Source of the DNA: VRUE01 sp963702705 | Lineage (GTDB): Bacteria; Actinomycetota; Thermoleophilia; Solirubrobacterales; 70-9 | Direction: 5' to 3' | NCBI GenBank assembly: GCA_963702705.1 | Contig: CAVPDR010000001.1 | Coordinates: forward strand, 1 to 64,000 | DNA length: 64,000 bases | Shown here: in pieces, positions 54,962 to 63,704 of the stretch | How the letters are laid out: the number at the start of each line of letters is the position of its first letter | How positions within the stretch are numbered: position 1 is the stretch's first letter | The notes under the pieces: generated by a model | Seen by the model: the letters and a program-made list of their open reading frames with translations, nothing else | Told to the model about the DNA's origin: nothing | The model's database searches: none | Position numbers and translations under genes: made by a program

Positions 54962-56281
54962 GTGAGGACGAGGGACAGCACGCTGGGAGGGTCCCACGCC
55001 GGTTCGGAAACACACCCGGATCGGGTCGACTTCTCAGCGCTCGCCGAGGGGTCCCGCGTCCACCGCGACCTCTACGTCGACCCCGCGGTCTTCGAGGCGG
55101 AGATGCAGCGCATTTATATGCGTACCTGGGTGTACGTGGGGCATGACAGCGAGATAGCGCAGCCGGGCGACTACAAGACGACCGCGATCGGGACCGAGCC
55201 GGTGGTCCTGGTCCGAGACAAGGACGGCGAGCCGGCGGTCGTGGTGAACCGCTGCAGCCATCGCGGCGCCGCAATCTGCCTCCTGCCGAGGGGAAACGCG
55301 TCCGGATTCCGCTGCCAGTACCACGGCTGGACGTTCGGTCTCGACGGCGAGCTGGTCGGGCTTCCTCACGCGGACGAGGAGGTCGACAAAGAGTCGCTGG
55401 GGTTGTCCTCTCCCCCCAGGGTCGAGTCCTACCGGGGCTTCATCTTCGCCTCGTTCAATCCCGACGTGCCAAAGCTGACCGACCATCTTCGCGACGTCCT
55501 GCCCTACATCGACCGCTTCGTCGATCACGCGGGCGGTTACGCACTGAGGGTCGCCCCCGATGCGAACGAGGTGGTCTACGACGCCAACTGGAAGATGCAG
55601 CTGGAGAACAACGTCGACGGGTACCACCTCAGCTTCACTCACCAATCCCTCTTCGCGATCCTGCAGAAGCGAACCGGCGAGCAGCCCCGCTACCTCAGCA
55701 ACACCTCGGAGGGCGAGGCTACGGTCGAGGCGTTCTCCAACGGGCATACCCTGATGGACCTTCGTTCGGTGGCAACAAAGAAGATGAAGCGCGAGCGCCT
55801 CGACCTCCTTCCCGGCGCACCGCCGCCCGGAACCGATCTCGACGCCTACTTCGGTGTCGAGGGGGGTGAGGACCTCTACCTGGCCAGCACCGGGCCGCCG
55901 ATCAACGTCTCGATCTTTCCGAACCTCAACCTGGGCAGCATCAACATCTGCGAGATCCACCCGCTGGCCGTAAATCGCACTCGCGTGGTGCTGCGCCCGG
56001 TGTTGCTCGACGGCGTCCCTGCCGACGTCAACCGCGTACGCCTGCGCTATCACGAACTTGGCTCCGGGCCGGCCGGCTTCGTGCAGCCGGATGATCTGGA
56101 GATGTTCGAGCGGGTCGAGGAAGGCCTCGCCGCCGAGGAGGTCGAGTGGGTGCAGCTGACCCGGGGCGAGGAACGCGAGACCGTCGCCGGCGAGACCCAC
56201 CGCATCGGCGACATCTCCCACGAGACCCCGCAGCGGGGCCAGTACCGCCGCTGGCGGGAGCTGATGAGCCCAGGGTCGTGA
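54962..56281 (+). CDS. Rieske non-haem iron oxygenase, alpha subunit
   Basis: The 439-residue protein has the Rieske [2Fe-2S] ligands in NRCSHRGAA (Cys98, His100) and FRCQYHGWTF (Cys118, His121). The catalytic domain has the bridging Asp and the mononuclear iron His pair in ENNVDGYHLSFTH (Asp219, His222, His227). This is the large subunit of a ring-hydroxylating dioxygenase. No ferredoxin or reductase component is in the window, so electrons must come from elsewhere. Start GTG 54962. Confidence 0.93.
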   Translation: MRTRDSTLGGSHAGSETHPDRVDFSALAEGSRVHRDLYVDPAVFEAEMQRIYMRTWVYVGHDSEIAQPGDYKTTAIGTEPVVLVRDKDGEPAVVVNRCSHRGAAICLLPRGNASGFRCQYHGWTFGLDGELVGLPHADEEVDKESLGLSSPPRVESYRGFIFASFNPDVPKLTDHLRDVLPYIDRFVDHAGGYALRVAPDANEVVYDANWKMQLENNVDGYHLSFTHQSLFAILQKRTGEQPRYLSNTSEGEATVEAFSNGHTLMDLRSVATKKMKRERLDLLPGAPPPGTDLDAYFGVEGGEDLYLASTGPPINVSIFPNLNLGSINICEIHPLAVNRTRVVLRPVLLDGVPADVNRVRLRYHELGSGPAGFVQPDDLEMFERVEEGLAAEEVEWVQLTRGEERETVAGETHRIGDISHETPQRGQYRRWRELMSPGS

Positions 56282-56763
56282 GCGTCGGCGAACTGACGGC
56301 CGAGGTCTACGCACTCCTCGCCCAGGAGGCGCACCTGCTCGACGATCGCGATTACGACGGCTGGCTGGAGCTCTTCGTCGACGACTGCCTCTACTGGATG
56401 CCGGTCGACCCCGAGTCCGTTGACGGCACGATGCGGCTGAATGTCTTCTACGACGACCGTGCCCGGATGGAGGACCGGATCGCGCGGCTGAGCTCCGGCT
56501 CCGCCTACACCGAGGAACCGATCTCGCTCACATCTCGCACCTTCTCGGCCCTGCGGGTCTCAGCCGAGGAGGCGGACGAGGACGGCTGCGTGGCGAGGAG
56601 CAACTTCATGCTGATCGCTCACCGAGCCGGCCGCCAGCGGATACTGGGAGGGCGTTACCTGCACCGCCTGATCCGACAGGACGGCTCTCTGCGCATCGCC
56701 GAGAAGCGCGTCAGCCTGCTCGGGTCGGATTCACCCCAGCGGCCGATGACCTTTCTCTTCTAG
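56278..56763 (+). CDS. Ring-hydroxylating dioxygenase, beta subunit
   Basis: The 161-residue partner of the alpha subunit has the SnoaL-like cone fold typical of these proteins: EVYALLAQEAHLLDDRDYDG, WLELFVDDCLYWMPVD, NVFYDDRARMEDRIARL and RYLHRLIRQDGSLRIAEKRV. It starts with a GTG overlapping the alpha stop (GTGA) and ends with CTAG shared with the convergent acyl-CoA dehydrogenase. It is structural rather than catalytic. Confidence 0.92.
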   Translation: MSVGELTAEVYALLAQEAHLLDDRDYDGWLELFVDDCLYWMPVDPESVDGTMRLNVFYDDRARMEDRIARLSSGSAYTEEPISLTSRTFSALRVSAEEADEDGCVARSNFMLIAHRAGRQRILGGRYLHRLIRQDGSLRIAEKRVSLLGSDSPQRPMTFLF

Positions 56764-58007
56764 CTGACCAGGGATTTCGCCGGCGCGCCCTCCCGGGCAG
56801 CGCTCAGCTGTGCCTTCAACTCCCACCGCCCCAGGCTCCTGATGTGAACCTCGTCCGGGCCGTCGGCGATCCGAAGCGCGCGCGCATGCGACCACATCTC
56901 GGCGAGCGCGGTGTCCTGGCTGACTCCCTCCGCGCCGTGGGCCTGGATCGCCCGGTCGATCACATTGAGCGATATCCCAGGCGTAACCGCCTTCATCGCC
57001 GAGATTTCGCGCCTGGCGGCCGCTCCGCCGAGCTCGTCGAGGGTCCAGGCCGCCTTCAGCGTCAAGAGCCGCGCCTGCTCGATTTCGAGGCGCGAGCGGG
57101 CGATCCAATCCTGGATCACCCCCTGATCGGCGAGGCGCACGCCGAAGGTCTCGCGGCTCGCCACCCGCTGGCACATCAGCTCGAGCGCCCGCTCTGCCAT
57201 GCCGATCCCGCGCATCGAGTGGTGCACCCGCCCGGCCCCGAGCCGTTTCTGGCTGATCTCGAAGCCGTCGCCGGCCAGCTGCAGGAGGTTGCCGATCGGC
57301 ACCCTGACGTCGGTGAAGTGGATTTCCCCCTGGCTCATCGGCTGCTGGTACCCGAAGACGGTCATCGTGCGGACGATCTCGACACCCGGCGTGTCGAGCG
57401 GGACGAGCACTATCGACTGCTCCGGGAAGGGCTCCGCGACCGGGTCGGTCACACCGAGGAAGAAGCAGACTTTGCAGGTGTCTTTGGCGGCGCCTGTGGA
57501 GAACCACTTGCGCGCGTTGATCGCGAACTCGTCGCCGTCGCGCTCGATCGTGGCTTTGATGTTGCGGGCGTCGGAGCTGGAGATACCCGGCTCGGTCATC
57601 GAGAAGCACGAGCAGATCTCCCCCTCGAGCATCGGCACGAGCCAGCGCTCCTGCTGGGCGGGAGTGCCGCAGGCGGCGAGCATCGACATGTTGCCGGTGT
57701 CGGGCGGCTGGCAGTTGAAGGCCTCGGGCCCCAGCGTGCTGCGCGTCATCTGCTCGAAGACCGGCGCGTACTCCACTGTCGAGAGGGGCTCCCCGGTCCA
57801 CTCGTCGTCTTGCATGAAGAGGTTCCAGAGACCGGCCGAGCGGGCTTTTCCCCGCATCTCCACCATGATCGGCGGCCTGCGGTAAGGCTGGCCCGACTCC
57901 GCTATCTCCTGCTGGTATCGCAATTCGTTGGGGATCACCTCGTCGTTGACGAACTGGCGAACCCGGCCGATCAGCTCTTCCGACCTCTTGCTGATTCTGA
58001 AGTCCAT
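56760..58007 (-). CDS. Acyl-CoA dehydrogenase family flavoenzyme
   Basis: The 415-residue protein follows the FadE/ACAD10-11 pattern: DFRISKRSEELIGRVRQFVN, CSFSMTEPGISSSDARNIKA (FAD/substrate segment), INARKWFSTGAAKD, VFGYQQPMSQGEIHFTDVRV, RLGAGRVHHSMRGIGMAERA, and the C-terminal AIQAHGAEGVSQDTALAEMW with RIADGPDEVH. It would introduce an alpha-beta double bond in an acyl chain, on CoA or on ACP. It lies 30 bases downstream of the alpha/beta hydrolase gene on the same strand. Confidence 0.93.
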   Translation of the reverse strand: MDFRISKRSEELIGRVRQFVNDEVIPNELRYQQEIAESGQPYRRPPIMVEMRGKARSAGLWNLFMQDDEWTGEPLSTVEYAPVFEQMTRSTLGPEAFNCQPPDTGNMSMLAACGTPAQQERWLVPMLEGEICSCFSMTEPGISSSDARNIKATIERDGDEFAINARKWFSTGAAKDTCKVCFFLGVTDPVAEPFPEQSIVLVPLDTPGVEIVRTMTVFGYQQPMSQGEIHFTDVRVPIGNLLQLAGDGFEISQKRLGAGRVHHSMRGIGMAERALELMCQRVASRETFGVRLADQGVIQDWIARSRLEIEQARLLTLKAAWTLDELGGAAARREISAMKAVTPGISLNVIDRAIQAHGAEGVSQDTALAEMWSHARALRIADGPDEVHIRSLGRWELKAQLSAAREGAPAKSLVS

Positions 58008-58037
58008 CTCTCCCGCTCCCTCTGGTGCTCTGCTCTC

Positions 58038-58913
58038 TTACCCGCTCGCCGAAGCGGCCTCGCGGGCCTCGGTTTCCGCGACAAACGCCTGCACTATTTC
58101 CTCGAAGGCCTCCGGTGCCTCGACGTAGGGCGCGTGCCCGCAGCGCTCGATCATCTTCACCTGGGCGTCGGGAATCAGCGCCGCCTGATCCTCCAGCGCC
58201 GTGCCGCTGACGTTGAAGTCGTTGTCGCCGGTGAAGAGGAGGACGGGGCACTGCAGCTGCCGCAGCTTCTCGAGATCGTCGTCGGCTTCGAGCCCGCCTT
58301 CGAGGTTGGCGCGAAGCTGTGCTTTGGAGTTGACCGCCAGGAAGCGATCGCGCAGCGCCAGGTACATCGGCGGGCCGCCCTGTGCGATGGCGCGATCGCC
58401 GAGCACGAACGGGAACGTCGCGTCGAAGAGCGCCGGCGGCCCGCCCGCTTCAAGCGAGGCCAGCCACGATTTGAGCATGTAGGTGCGGCGCTTGGAGCCA
58501 TAGGCACTGATCGCCGGCGCACACTGGATCAGGCCTCTGACCCGCTCGGGATTTTCAACGGTGAAATCGCGAGCGAACAGGGTCGAGAACGAGACGCCGA
58601 GGACATATGCCTCCTCCACGCCGATGTGATCCAGCAGCGACTTCAGGTCATTGAGGTGATTCACGTAGGAGCCGTCGCCGCTCGATGACGCACCCTGATT
58701 GCGAATGTCATAGGTGAGAACGGTGTTGGACTCGACCAAGCGTTGGGTGAAGTTGCGCCAGATCGTGCTGACGACGAACACACCGGAGAGAATCACCAGC
58801 CAGGGCCCCCGGCCGCGATACTCGTAGTAGAGATCGATGCCGTCATCGGTGCGGTGGACGCTCTGGGTATTGCTGTAGCTCGCGTCCCACGATTCGATTT
58901 CCTGCACATCCAT
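58038..58913 (-). CDS. Alpha/beta hydrolase
   Basis: The 291-residue enzyme has the nucleophile elbow VLGVSFSTLFARDF (Ser), the acid in LLFTGDNDFNVSG (Asp) and the His in ERCGHAPYVEAPEAF. The oxyanion region is VILSGVFVVSTIW instead of the common HG motif. It could be a thioesterase that releases an acyl product, an esterase or a C-C hydrolase. It heads a two-gene unit with the acyl-CoA dehydrogenase and is divergent from ACP 2. Confidence 0.9.
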   Translation of the reverse strand: MDVQEIESWDASYSNTQSVHRTDDGIDLYYEYRGRGPWLVILSGVFVVSTIWRNFTQRLVESNTVLTYDIRNQGASSSGDGSYVNHLNDLKSLLDHIGVEEAYVLGVSFSTLFARDFTVENPERVRGLIQCAPAISAYGSKRRTYMLKSWLASLEAGGPPALFDATFPFVLGDRAIAQGGPPMYLALRDRFLAVNSKAQLRANLEGGLEADDDLEKLRQLQCPVLLFTGDNDFNVSGTALEDQAALIPDAQVKMIERCGHAPYVEAPEAFEEIVQAFVAETEAREAASASG

Positions 58914-59073
58914 GCTCGCGCGACTCCCTTTTCCCCGCGTCCCGCAGCGCCGGCGACGCCGCTGGCCGCATTTGGCCAGACTACTCCATAGAGCTCGACT
59001 ATTCTATAAGATTTCGGGGAAGCCGAACAGTGACAGTACGAGTTGCGGGGCTCATCCAACCTAGGGCGGAGCC
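58914..59073. promoter_or_regulatory. Divergent promoter region between the hydrolase and ACP 2
   Basis: GC falls near 58980-59020, with ACTATTCTATAAGATTTCG as the clearest -10-like stretch. It must contain the promoters for the hydrolase-dehydrogenase unit (left) and ACP 2 (right). No operator palindrome is obvious. Confidence 0.4.
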
Positions 59074-59349
59074 GTGAATATGAACGAAAATGCCGTTCGT
59101 GAAGACGTTCGCAGACTGATCGCGCGGCTCGCGCCGGTGACGGGCGTGGAAATATCCTCGGCCTCGGAGCTCAGCGTTGACCTCGGTTACGACTCGTTGC
59201 GGCTGATGGAGCTCGCGACGACGCTCGAGGACCACTTCGGCCTCGCCGAGATAAGCGAGGACGACGCAGCCGAGGCGGACACGGTCGGTGAGGTCGAAGA
59301 GCTCGTGCTGCGCCTCGCCGGCACCGAGCAGGCCCAGGCCCCCACCTAG
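59074..59349 (+). CDS. Acyl carrier protein (ACP 2)
   Basis: The 91-residue carrier protein has the attachment motif VDLGYDSLRLMELATTLEDHF (Ser41). The GTG at 59074 is followed by an ATG at 59080, either of which may be the start. It is convergent with the fatty acyl-AMP ligase and shares CTAG with it. FAAL-ACP neighbours usually work together, the ligase loading a fatty acid directly on the carrier. Confidence 0.92.
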   Translation: MNMNENAVREDVRRLIARLAPVTGVEISSASELSVDLGYDSLRLMELATTLEDHFGLAEISEDDAAEADTVGEVEELVLRLAGTEQAQAPT

Positions 59350-61127
59350 AGACGGGGATTCTCGGCGAGAAGCTCCAGGTCGTTTTCCGCGAGCAGGGAC
59401 TTGCACAGCCGTCGCTGGATCTTGCCGCTCGTCGTCTTCGGGACGGTGCCACGCGAGCACAAGCCGACCCAGTACAGCGGCAGGTCGAGATCGTCGGCGA
59501 CGCGCTTCCTCACCGCGGCGATGATCTGCTCGTAGCCGTCCTCGCTCTCCGGCTGGTCCACCTCGAGCAGGATCGCGATCCGGGTCTCACCGTCGACTTC
59601 CTGCTCGAAGGCGGCGGCGCAGTGACCGCGCACGAGCGGGCTCGCCGCCTCGGCGCTGAACTCGATGTCATGCGGGTGGATGTTGCGGCCGTTGACGATG
59701 ATCAGCTCCTTGATCCGGCCGACGACGTACAGCTCGCCGTCGAGGATCGTGCCGAGGTCCCCGGTCCGCAGGTACGGGGTGTCGGGATCGTCCCCAAGCC
59801 TGGCGCCGAAGACCTCCGCCGTCTCCTCGGGATCGCGCCAGTAACCCAGCGCGACTCCGGCCCCGGCGAACCAGATCTCCCCCACCTCGCCGTCCTCACA
59901 GCGGCGCCCGTCGCCGGCGTCGACGATCGCAAGCTTGTTCGTACCGGGAACGCCGCCCGATCCGACCAGGACCTTGGCGGGCCCCTCGCCTGCGGAGGGG
60001 CGGACGAGGCCATCCTCGAGCGCGCGCGCGTCCGCCTCCAGCACCTTCGGCACCCCCTCCCTGTCGCCTGAGGTCACCATCAGCGTGGCCTCGGCGAGGC
60101 CGTAACCGGCCTGGAAGGTGTCGCGCCTGAAGCCGCAGGGGCCGAACTTCTCACAGAACGCGTCGATCGTCTCTGCCCGAATCGGCTCGGCGCCGTTGAA
60201 GGCAACCCTCCAGTTGGAGAGGTCAAGCCGTTCGCATGTCTCCTGGTCGACCCGTCGGACGCACAGGTCGTAGGAGAAATTGGGACCACCACTGGTCGTA
60301 ACCCCATGCTCCGACATCGCTTCCAGCCAGCGGGCCGGGCGCTTGATCACCGTCAGCGGCGACATCAGGATGCAGGGTCCCCCGAGGTGGACCGGCTGCA
60401 GTACACCCGCGATCAAGCCCATGTCGTGGTACGGCGGCAGCCACATCAGGCCCTTGTTGTCGCCGGGCGGAACGTGCCCGAGGGCGTGGCCGATCAGGTC
60501 CAGGTTGTCGATCAGGTTCTCGTGCGACAACATCACCCCGCGGGGGGCGCGGGTCGAGCCCGAGGTGTACTGCAGGAACGCCATCTCGGTGAGGGGCGGC
60601 CTGGCGACGTCGACCTCACCCCCCTGCGGCGCGGTGTCCGTGGCGATCCACTGCACTTCGGTCAGCGGGCCGTCTTTGAGGAACGACCCGGCGGCATCGG
60701 ACTGCGCCGCCTCGCGGATGAAGTCGGCGGTGAGAACGGCGCTGATCTCGGCATCGGCCGCGATCGCCTGCAGGCGGGGCAGCGTGCGATGCAAACGGTT
60801 CGGCTGTGGCGGTGGAGCCGAGACGGCGACGATTCCGGCCTGAAAGCAGGCGTAGAGGGCACACACGTAGTCGAGTCCGGGAGGGAACAGCAACAGCGCC
60901 CGGTCGGTTTGCGGCATCTTCTCGAGCAGCAGCGCCGCGATGTCCTGGGCCTTGCGGTGAAGCTCCAGGTTGGTCAGCGTCCGATCGTCCTGACCCGGCT
61001 CGATCAGTGTGAAGACCCTCTTATCGGGCATCTCCTCGGCCCGGTAGGCGAGGGCCGCACCAAAGCTCGTCATGGTCAGCGGCGCCGGGCTACTCACGGC
61101 AAGACCTCTCTGCGCATTTTCCCCCAC
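59346..61127 (-). CDS. Fatty acyl-AMP ligase (FAAL)
   Basis: The 593-residue enzyme has the FAAL pattern: AFLQYTSGSTRAPRGVMLSH, LMWLPPYHDMGLIAGVLQPV (diagnostic), FNGAEPIRAETIDAFCEKFG, QAGYGLAEATLMV, YLRTGDLGTILDGELYVVGR and the C-terminal VPKTTSGKIQRRLC with the catalytic Lys. FAALs activate fatty acids as adenylates and pass them to a carrier protein instead of CoA. ACP 2 next door is the natural acceptor. It is divergent from a P450. Confidence 0.94.
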   Translation of the reverse strand: MGENAQRGLAVSSPAPLTMTSFGAALAYRAEEMPDKRVFTLIEPGQDDRTLTNLELHRKAQDIAALLLEKMPQTDRALLLFPPGLDYVCALYACFQAGIVAVSAPPPQPNRLHRTLPRLQAIAADAEISAVLTADFIREAAQSDAAGSFLKDGPLTEVQWIATDTAPQGGEVDVARPPLTEMAFLQYTSGSTRAPRGVMLSHENLIDNLDLIGHALGHVPPGDNKGLMWLPPYHDMGLIAGVLQPVHLGGPCILMSPLTVIKRPARWLEAMSEHGVTTSGGPNFSYDLCVRRVDQETCERLDLSNWRVAFNGAEPIRAETIDAFCEKFGPCGFRRDTFQAGYGLAEATLMVTSGDREGVPKVLEADARALEDGLVRPSAGEGPAKVLVGSGGVPGTNKLAIVDAGDGRRCEDGEVGEIWFAGAGVALGYWRDPEETAEVFGARLGDDPDTPYLRTGDLGTILDGELYVVGRIKELIIVNGRNIHPHDIEFSAEAASPLVRGHCAAAFEQEVDGETRIAILLEVDQPESEDGYEQIIAAVRKRVADDLDLPLYWVGLCSRGTVPKTTSGKIQRRLCKSLLAENDLELLAENPRL

Positions 61128-61233
61128 TCAACTTTGCAGCCTCCCTCGCCGCCCGGTGACCTCGATTCTTATATATATCATTGATTACTCTGATAATTGT
61201 GCGGGGAGACGACGGTTCTGCGGGGGGGCGGCC
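61128..61233. promoter_or_regulatory. AT-rich divergent promoter region between FAAL and P450
   Basis: The stretch around 61165-61200 (TTATATATATCATTGATTAC and onwards) is among the most AT-rich in the window. It must serve both the ligase and the P450. A short GATTACTCTGATAAT segment is a possible -10 region. No operator can be defined. Confidence 0.45.
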
Positions 61234-62451
61234 TTGAACCCGGTCCCACAAAAAGGCGGCCTGCCGACCTTCGATCCGCGCGACAGCTCGCCTTTCGCGG
61301 ATCAGACGTTCGACACCGTCTTCGCCCGTCTACGTGAGTGCGAGGCGCTTTCCGTCGACCGCAGCGGTTCCGTGCCGGTCTACTCTCTCGTCCGCTACGC
61401 GGACGTCGAGCGCGCGTACAAGGAACCTGACGTCTTCAGCCCCTGCGCCGGCCTAACCCTGGACGCGTTCGATCCCAAAGAGTGCGAATCGCCCAGCAGG
61501 ATGCTCGAGATGGCGCAGCCGGAGCGCCATCAAGAGCTTAAAAACGCGATGCAGAGCGCCTTCCGCGGAAGCTGCCTGGCTGAAATCAGAGGCAAGCTCG
61601 AGGGGCGCCTCGACCGCTTCCTGGCGACGGCGGTAGACGGCGGCACGGTCGAGTTCGTCGGCGCGTTCGCGCGCGCTGCAGCGACGGCGATGATGTCCGA
61701 TCTGCTCGGGGTCTCCCCGGCGACGGACCGCCTGACCGGCGCCCTTCAGGCGCTTGGCGAGCTTGACTTCAGCGGGTCCCCGGAGTCGACGGCCCGGAGG
61801 CAGAAGGCCGAACTCCGCCTGCTTCGAGAGCTGACCCGTGCCGTGCGCGGTCACCGCCAGGCGGATCAAGCCGACGGGTTGATCGGAATGCTGCGGGGAG
61901 CCGAGGCCGGCGGCGAGCCGCTGAGCGAGCACGAGGTGGCATTGAACTGCTTCAACGTGGCAATGGCCGGAACGGGGGCAAGCCGGCACACGCTTGCCGG
62001 GGCGGCGGCGGTCTGGGCGGATCATCCGGGCGGCCTGGCCGACGTCGCCGCGGATCCAGGGCTCACACGGCGCCTGATCGACGAGACGCTGCGCTGGCTG
62101 ACCCCGGTGATTCACCTGACGCGAATCCTCACCACCGAGGTCGAGGTCTCCGGACAGCGGCTTCCCAAGGGTGCAGGCGTGTGCCTCTGGAACATCTCCG
62201 CGAACCGTGACGAGAGCGCCTTCGAGGACGCCGCCCACTTCAAGCCCGACCGCCCGCCTGGCCGCAACCTGGCCTTCGGTGCGGGACCCCAATACTGCCT
62301 CGGCGCCGAAGTCGCTCGCACGCAGCTCGAGGTCCTGCTGGCCGGCCTCGTGCGGCGCGACCTTCGCTTCGAGCTCGCCGAGCCCCCGACCTGGATGCGG
62401 TCCAACGCCGTCGCCGGGGTCGGAGCACTTCGCCTCCGCGTTCTCCGATAG
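61234..62451 (+). CDS. Cytochrome P450 of the acyl cluster
   Basis: The 405-residue bacterial P450 starts at a TTG (MNPVPQKGGLPTFDPRD). The I-helix is AMAGTGASRHTLAG, the ExxR motif ETLRWLTPV, and the haem loop LAFGAGPQYCLGAEVARTQ with the Cys ligand; the common His two residues before Cys is Gln here. The size and motifs fit soluble class I P450s that oxidise carrier-bound or free acyl and polyketide intermediates. No ferredoxin gene is nearby. Confidence 0.9.
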   Translation: MNPVPQKGGLPTFDPRDSSPFADQTFDTVFARLRECEALSVDRSGSVPVYSLVRYADVERAYKEPDVFSPCAGLTLDAFDPKECESPSRMLEMAQPERHQELKNAMQSAFRGSCLAEIRGKLEGRLDRFLATAVDGGTVEFVGAFARAAATAMMSDLLGVSPATDRLTGALQALGELDFSGSPESTARRQKAELRLLRELTRAVRGHRQADQADGLIGMLRGAEAGGEPLSEHEVALNCFNVAMAGTGASRHTLAGAAAVWADHPGGLADVAADPGLTRRLIDETLRWLTPVIHLTRILTTEVEVSGQRLPKGAGVCLWNISANRDESAFEDAAHFKPDRPPGRNLAFGAGPQYCLGAEVARTQLEVLLAGLVRRDLRFELAEPPTWMRSNAVAGVGALRLRVLR

Positions 62452-62569
62452 CGCCCCCCGCCATCGCCGGCGCGAGGTGGCCGCCGGCTACGGATGACGA
62501 AAGCCGCGCCCGTGCGGGTGCGCCGGAGACATGTGAACGAGATGAAACCGCCGTGTCAACAGCTTGTGT

Positions 62570-63019
62570 CTAGGGCGGCGGCTGGCCCCAGGCGGTGGCA
62601 ACCAGCGAGCGCGAGCCGCCGCGATCGCGGTGCTCGCAGAGGTAGATGCCCTGCCAGGTCCCAAGCGCCGGCCGGCCGTTGCTGAGCGGCAGCGTCAACG
62701 AAGGGCCGAGCAGCGCCGCCTTGACGTGGGCCGGCATGTCGTCGTCGCCCTCCAGCGTGTGGGTCCAGTAGGGGGCGCGCTCGGGGACCGCGCGATCGAA
62801 CCAGGCCTCGAAGTCGTGGCGCACCTCCGGCGAGGCGTTCTCGCTCAGGGCCAGCGAGGCGGAGGTGTGCTGGATCAGCAGGTGCAGCATCCCGACCGAG
62901 ATCTCTCCCAGCTCGGGAAGGGCGTCGAGCACCTCCGCCGTGACCAGGTGGAAGCCGCGCGGGCGCGCCTGCAGCCGGACCTTTCGCTGAATCCACATCG
63001 GCGGGGCGATAAGTGTCAT
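62570..63019 (-). CDS. YjbQ/UPF0047 family protein
   Basis: The 149-residue protein contains the family segments MLHLLIQHTSASLALSENAS, YWTHTLEGDDDMPAHVKAAL and GTWQGIYLCEHRDRGG. Conserved His and Glu line a metal-binding pocket; E. coli YjbQ has weak thiamine phosphate synthase activity. An internal ATG at 62998 (MWIQRKVRLQ) is the more likely start. The 118 bases before it, after the P450, hold no feature that I recognise. Confidence 0.9.
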   Translation of the reverse strand: MTLIAPPMWIQRKVRLQARPRGFHLVTAEVLDALPELGEISVGMLHLLIQHTSASLALSENASPEVRHDFEAWFDRAVPERAPYWTHTLEGDDDMPAHVKAALLGPSLTLPLSNGRPALGTWQGIYLCEHRDRGGSRSLVATAWGQPPP

Positions 63020-63058
63020 CCTCGCATCGGAGAGAACCCCCCAGCCAAGGAGGACGAT

Positions 63059-63355
63059 ATGTACGTACGAGTGGCAACGTTCACGGGCGGCGACGGAGCA
63101 AAGGCCGCCGCCGAGATCAGGGAACGAGACGAGGCGGAGGGTGGACCGCCGCCTGGGCTGCCGGCGAAAAAGCTGCTGCTCCTCAACGACGCCGAGGGCA
63201 AGAAGACGCTGGCGATCGCCTTCTTCGAGAGCGAGGACGATTACCGCCAGGGCGACGAGACGCTGAACTCGATGTCGCCGCCGAGCGGAGAGAACACCAT
63301 GGGCGAGCGCGCCAGCGTGGAGAAGTTCGAGGTGGTGCTGGAGCTGGAGGCCTGA
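63059..63355 (+). CDS. Small conserved hypothetical protein
   Basis: The 98-residue protein starts MYVRVATFTGGDGAKAAAEI after an AAGGAGGAC ribosome-binding site. It contains KLLLLNDAEGKKTLAIAFF and a C-terminal VEKFEVVLELEA strand. The layout (one strand, helix, two strands, helix, strand) fits a dimeric ferredoxin-like (ABM/YCII-type) fold, but this is a guess. No function known. Confidence 0.75.
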   Translation: MYVRVATFTGGDGAKAAAEIRERDEAEGGPPPGLPAKKLLLLNDAEGKKTLAIAFFESEDDYRQGDETLNSMSPPSGENTMGERASVEKFEVVLELEA

Positions 63356-63386
63356 GCCGGGCGCTGTTTTCCTTTCTTGTCAGCCG

Positions 63387-63701
63387 ATGAGCTCTGCCGA
63401 AATCTCGATTACCGACAACCCCGGCGCGAAGCGCTATGAGATCTGGGTCGGCGATGAGCTCGCCGGCTTCCTGCAGTACCGGCTTCGGCAGGAGTCGATC
63501 GAGCTGGTGCACACGGAGATCGGCGAGGAGTTCGAGGGGCGGGGACTTGGCAGCCGCCTCATCTCGTTCGCCCTCGACGATGCGCGGGATCGGAGTCTGG
63601 CGGTGCTGCCGTTCTGCCCCTTTGTCAACGACTACGTGCGGCGGCACCGCGAGTACGTCAAGCTTGTGCCGGAGGGTCGGCGCACGGACTTTGAGCTCTG
63701 A
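63387..63701 (+). CDS. GNAT-family N-acetyltransferase, YjdJ/GtpA-like
   Basis: The 104-residue protein is a short GNAT of the type that ends soon after the acetyl-CoA loop: ELVHTEIGEEFEGRGLGSRL is the pyrophosphate-binding motif and LAVLPFCPFVNDYVRRHREY is the conserved C-terminal segment of these small enzymes. The acceptor is unknown. It lies 31 bases after the preceding gene, probably in one unit. Confidence 0.88.
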   Translation: MSSAEISITDNPGAKRYEIWVGDELAGFLQYRLRQESIELVHTEIGEEFEGRGLGSRLISFALDDARDRSLAVLPFCPFVNDYVRRHREYVKLVPEGRRTDFEL

Positions 63702-63704
63702 CCC

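Noticed and set aside
54962..56763. Full aromatic catabolic operon around the Rieske genes
   Set aside because: No ferredoxin, reductase, cis-diol dehydrogenase or ring-cleavage gene is nearby; carrier-protein genes surround it instead.
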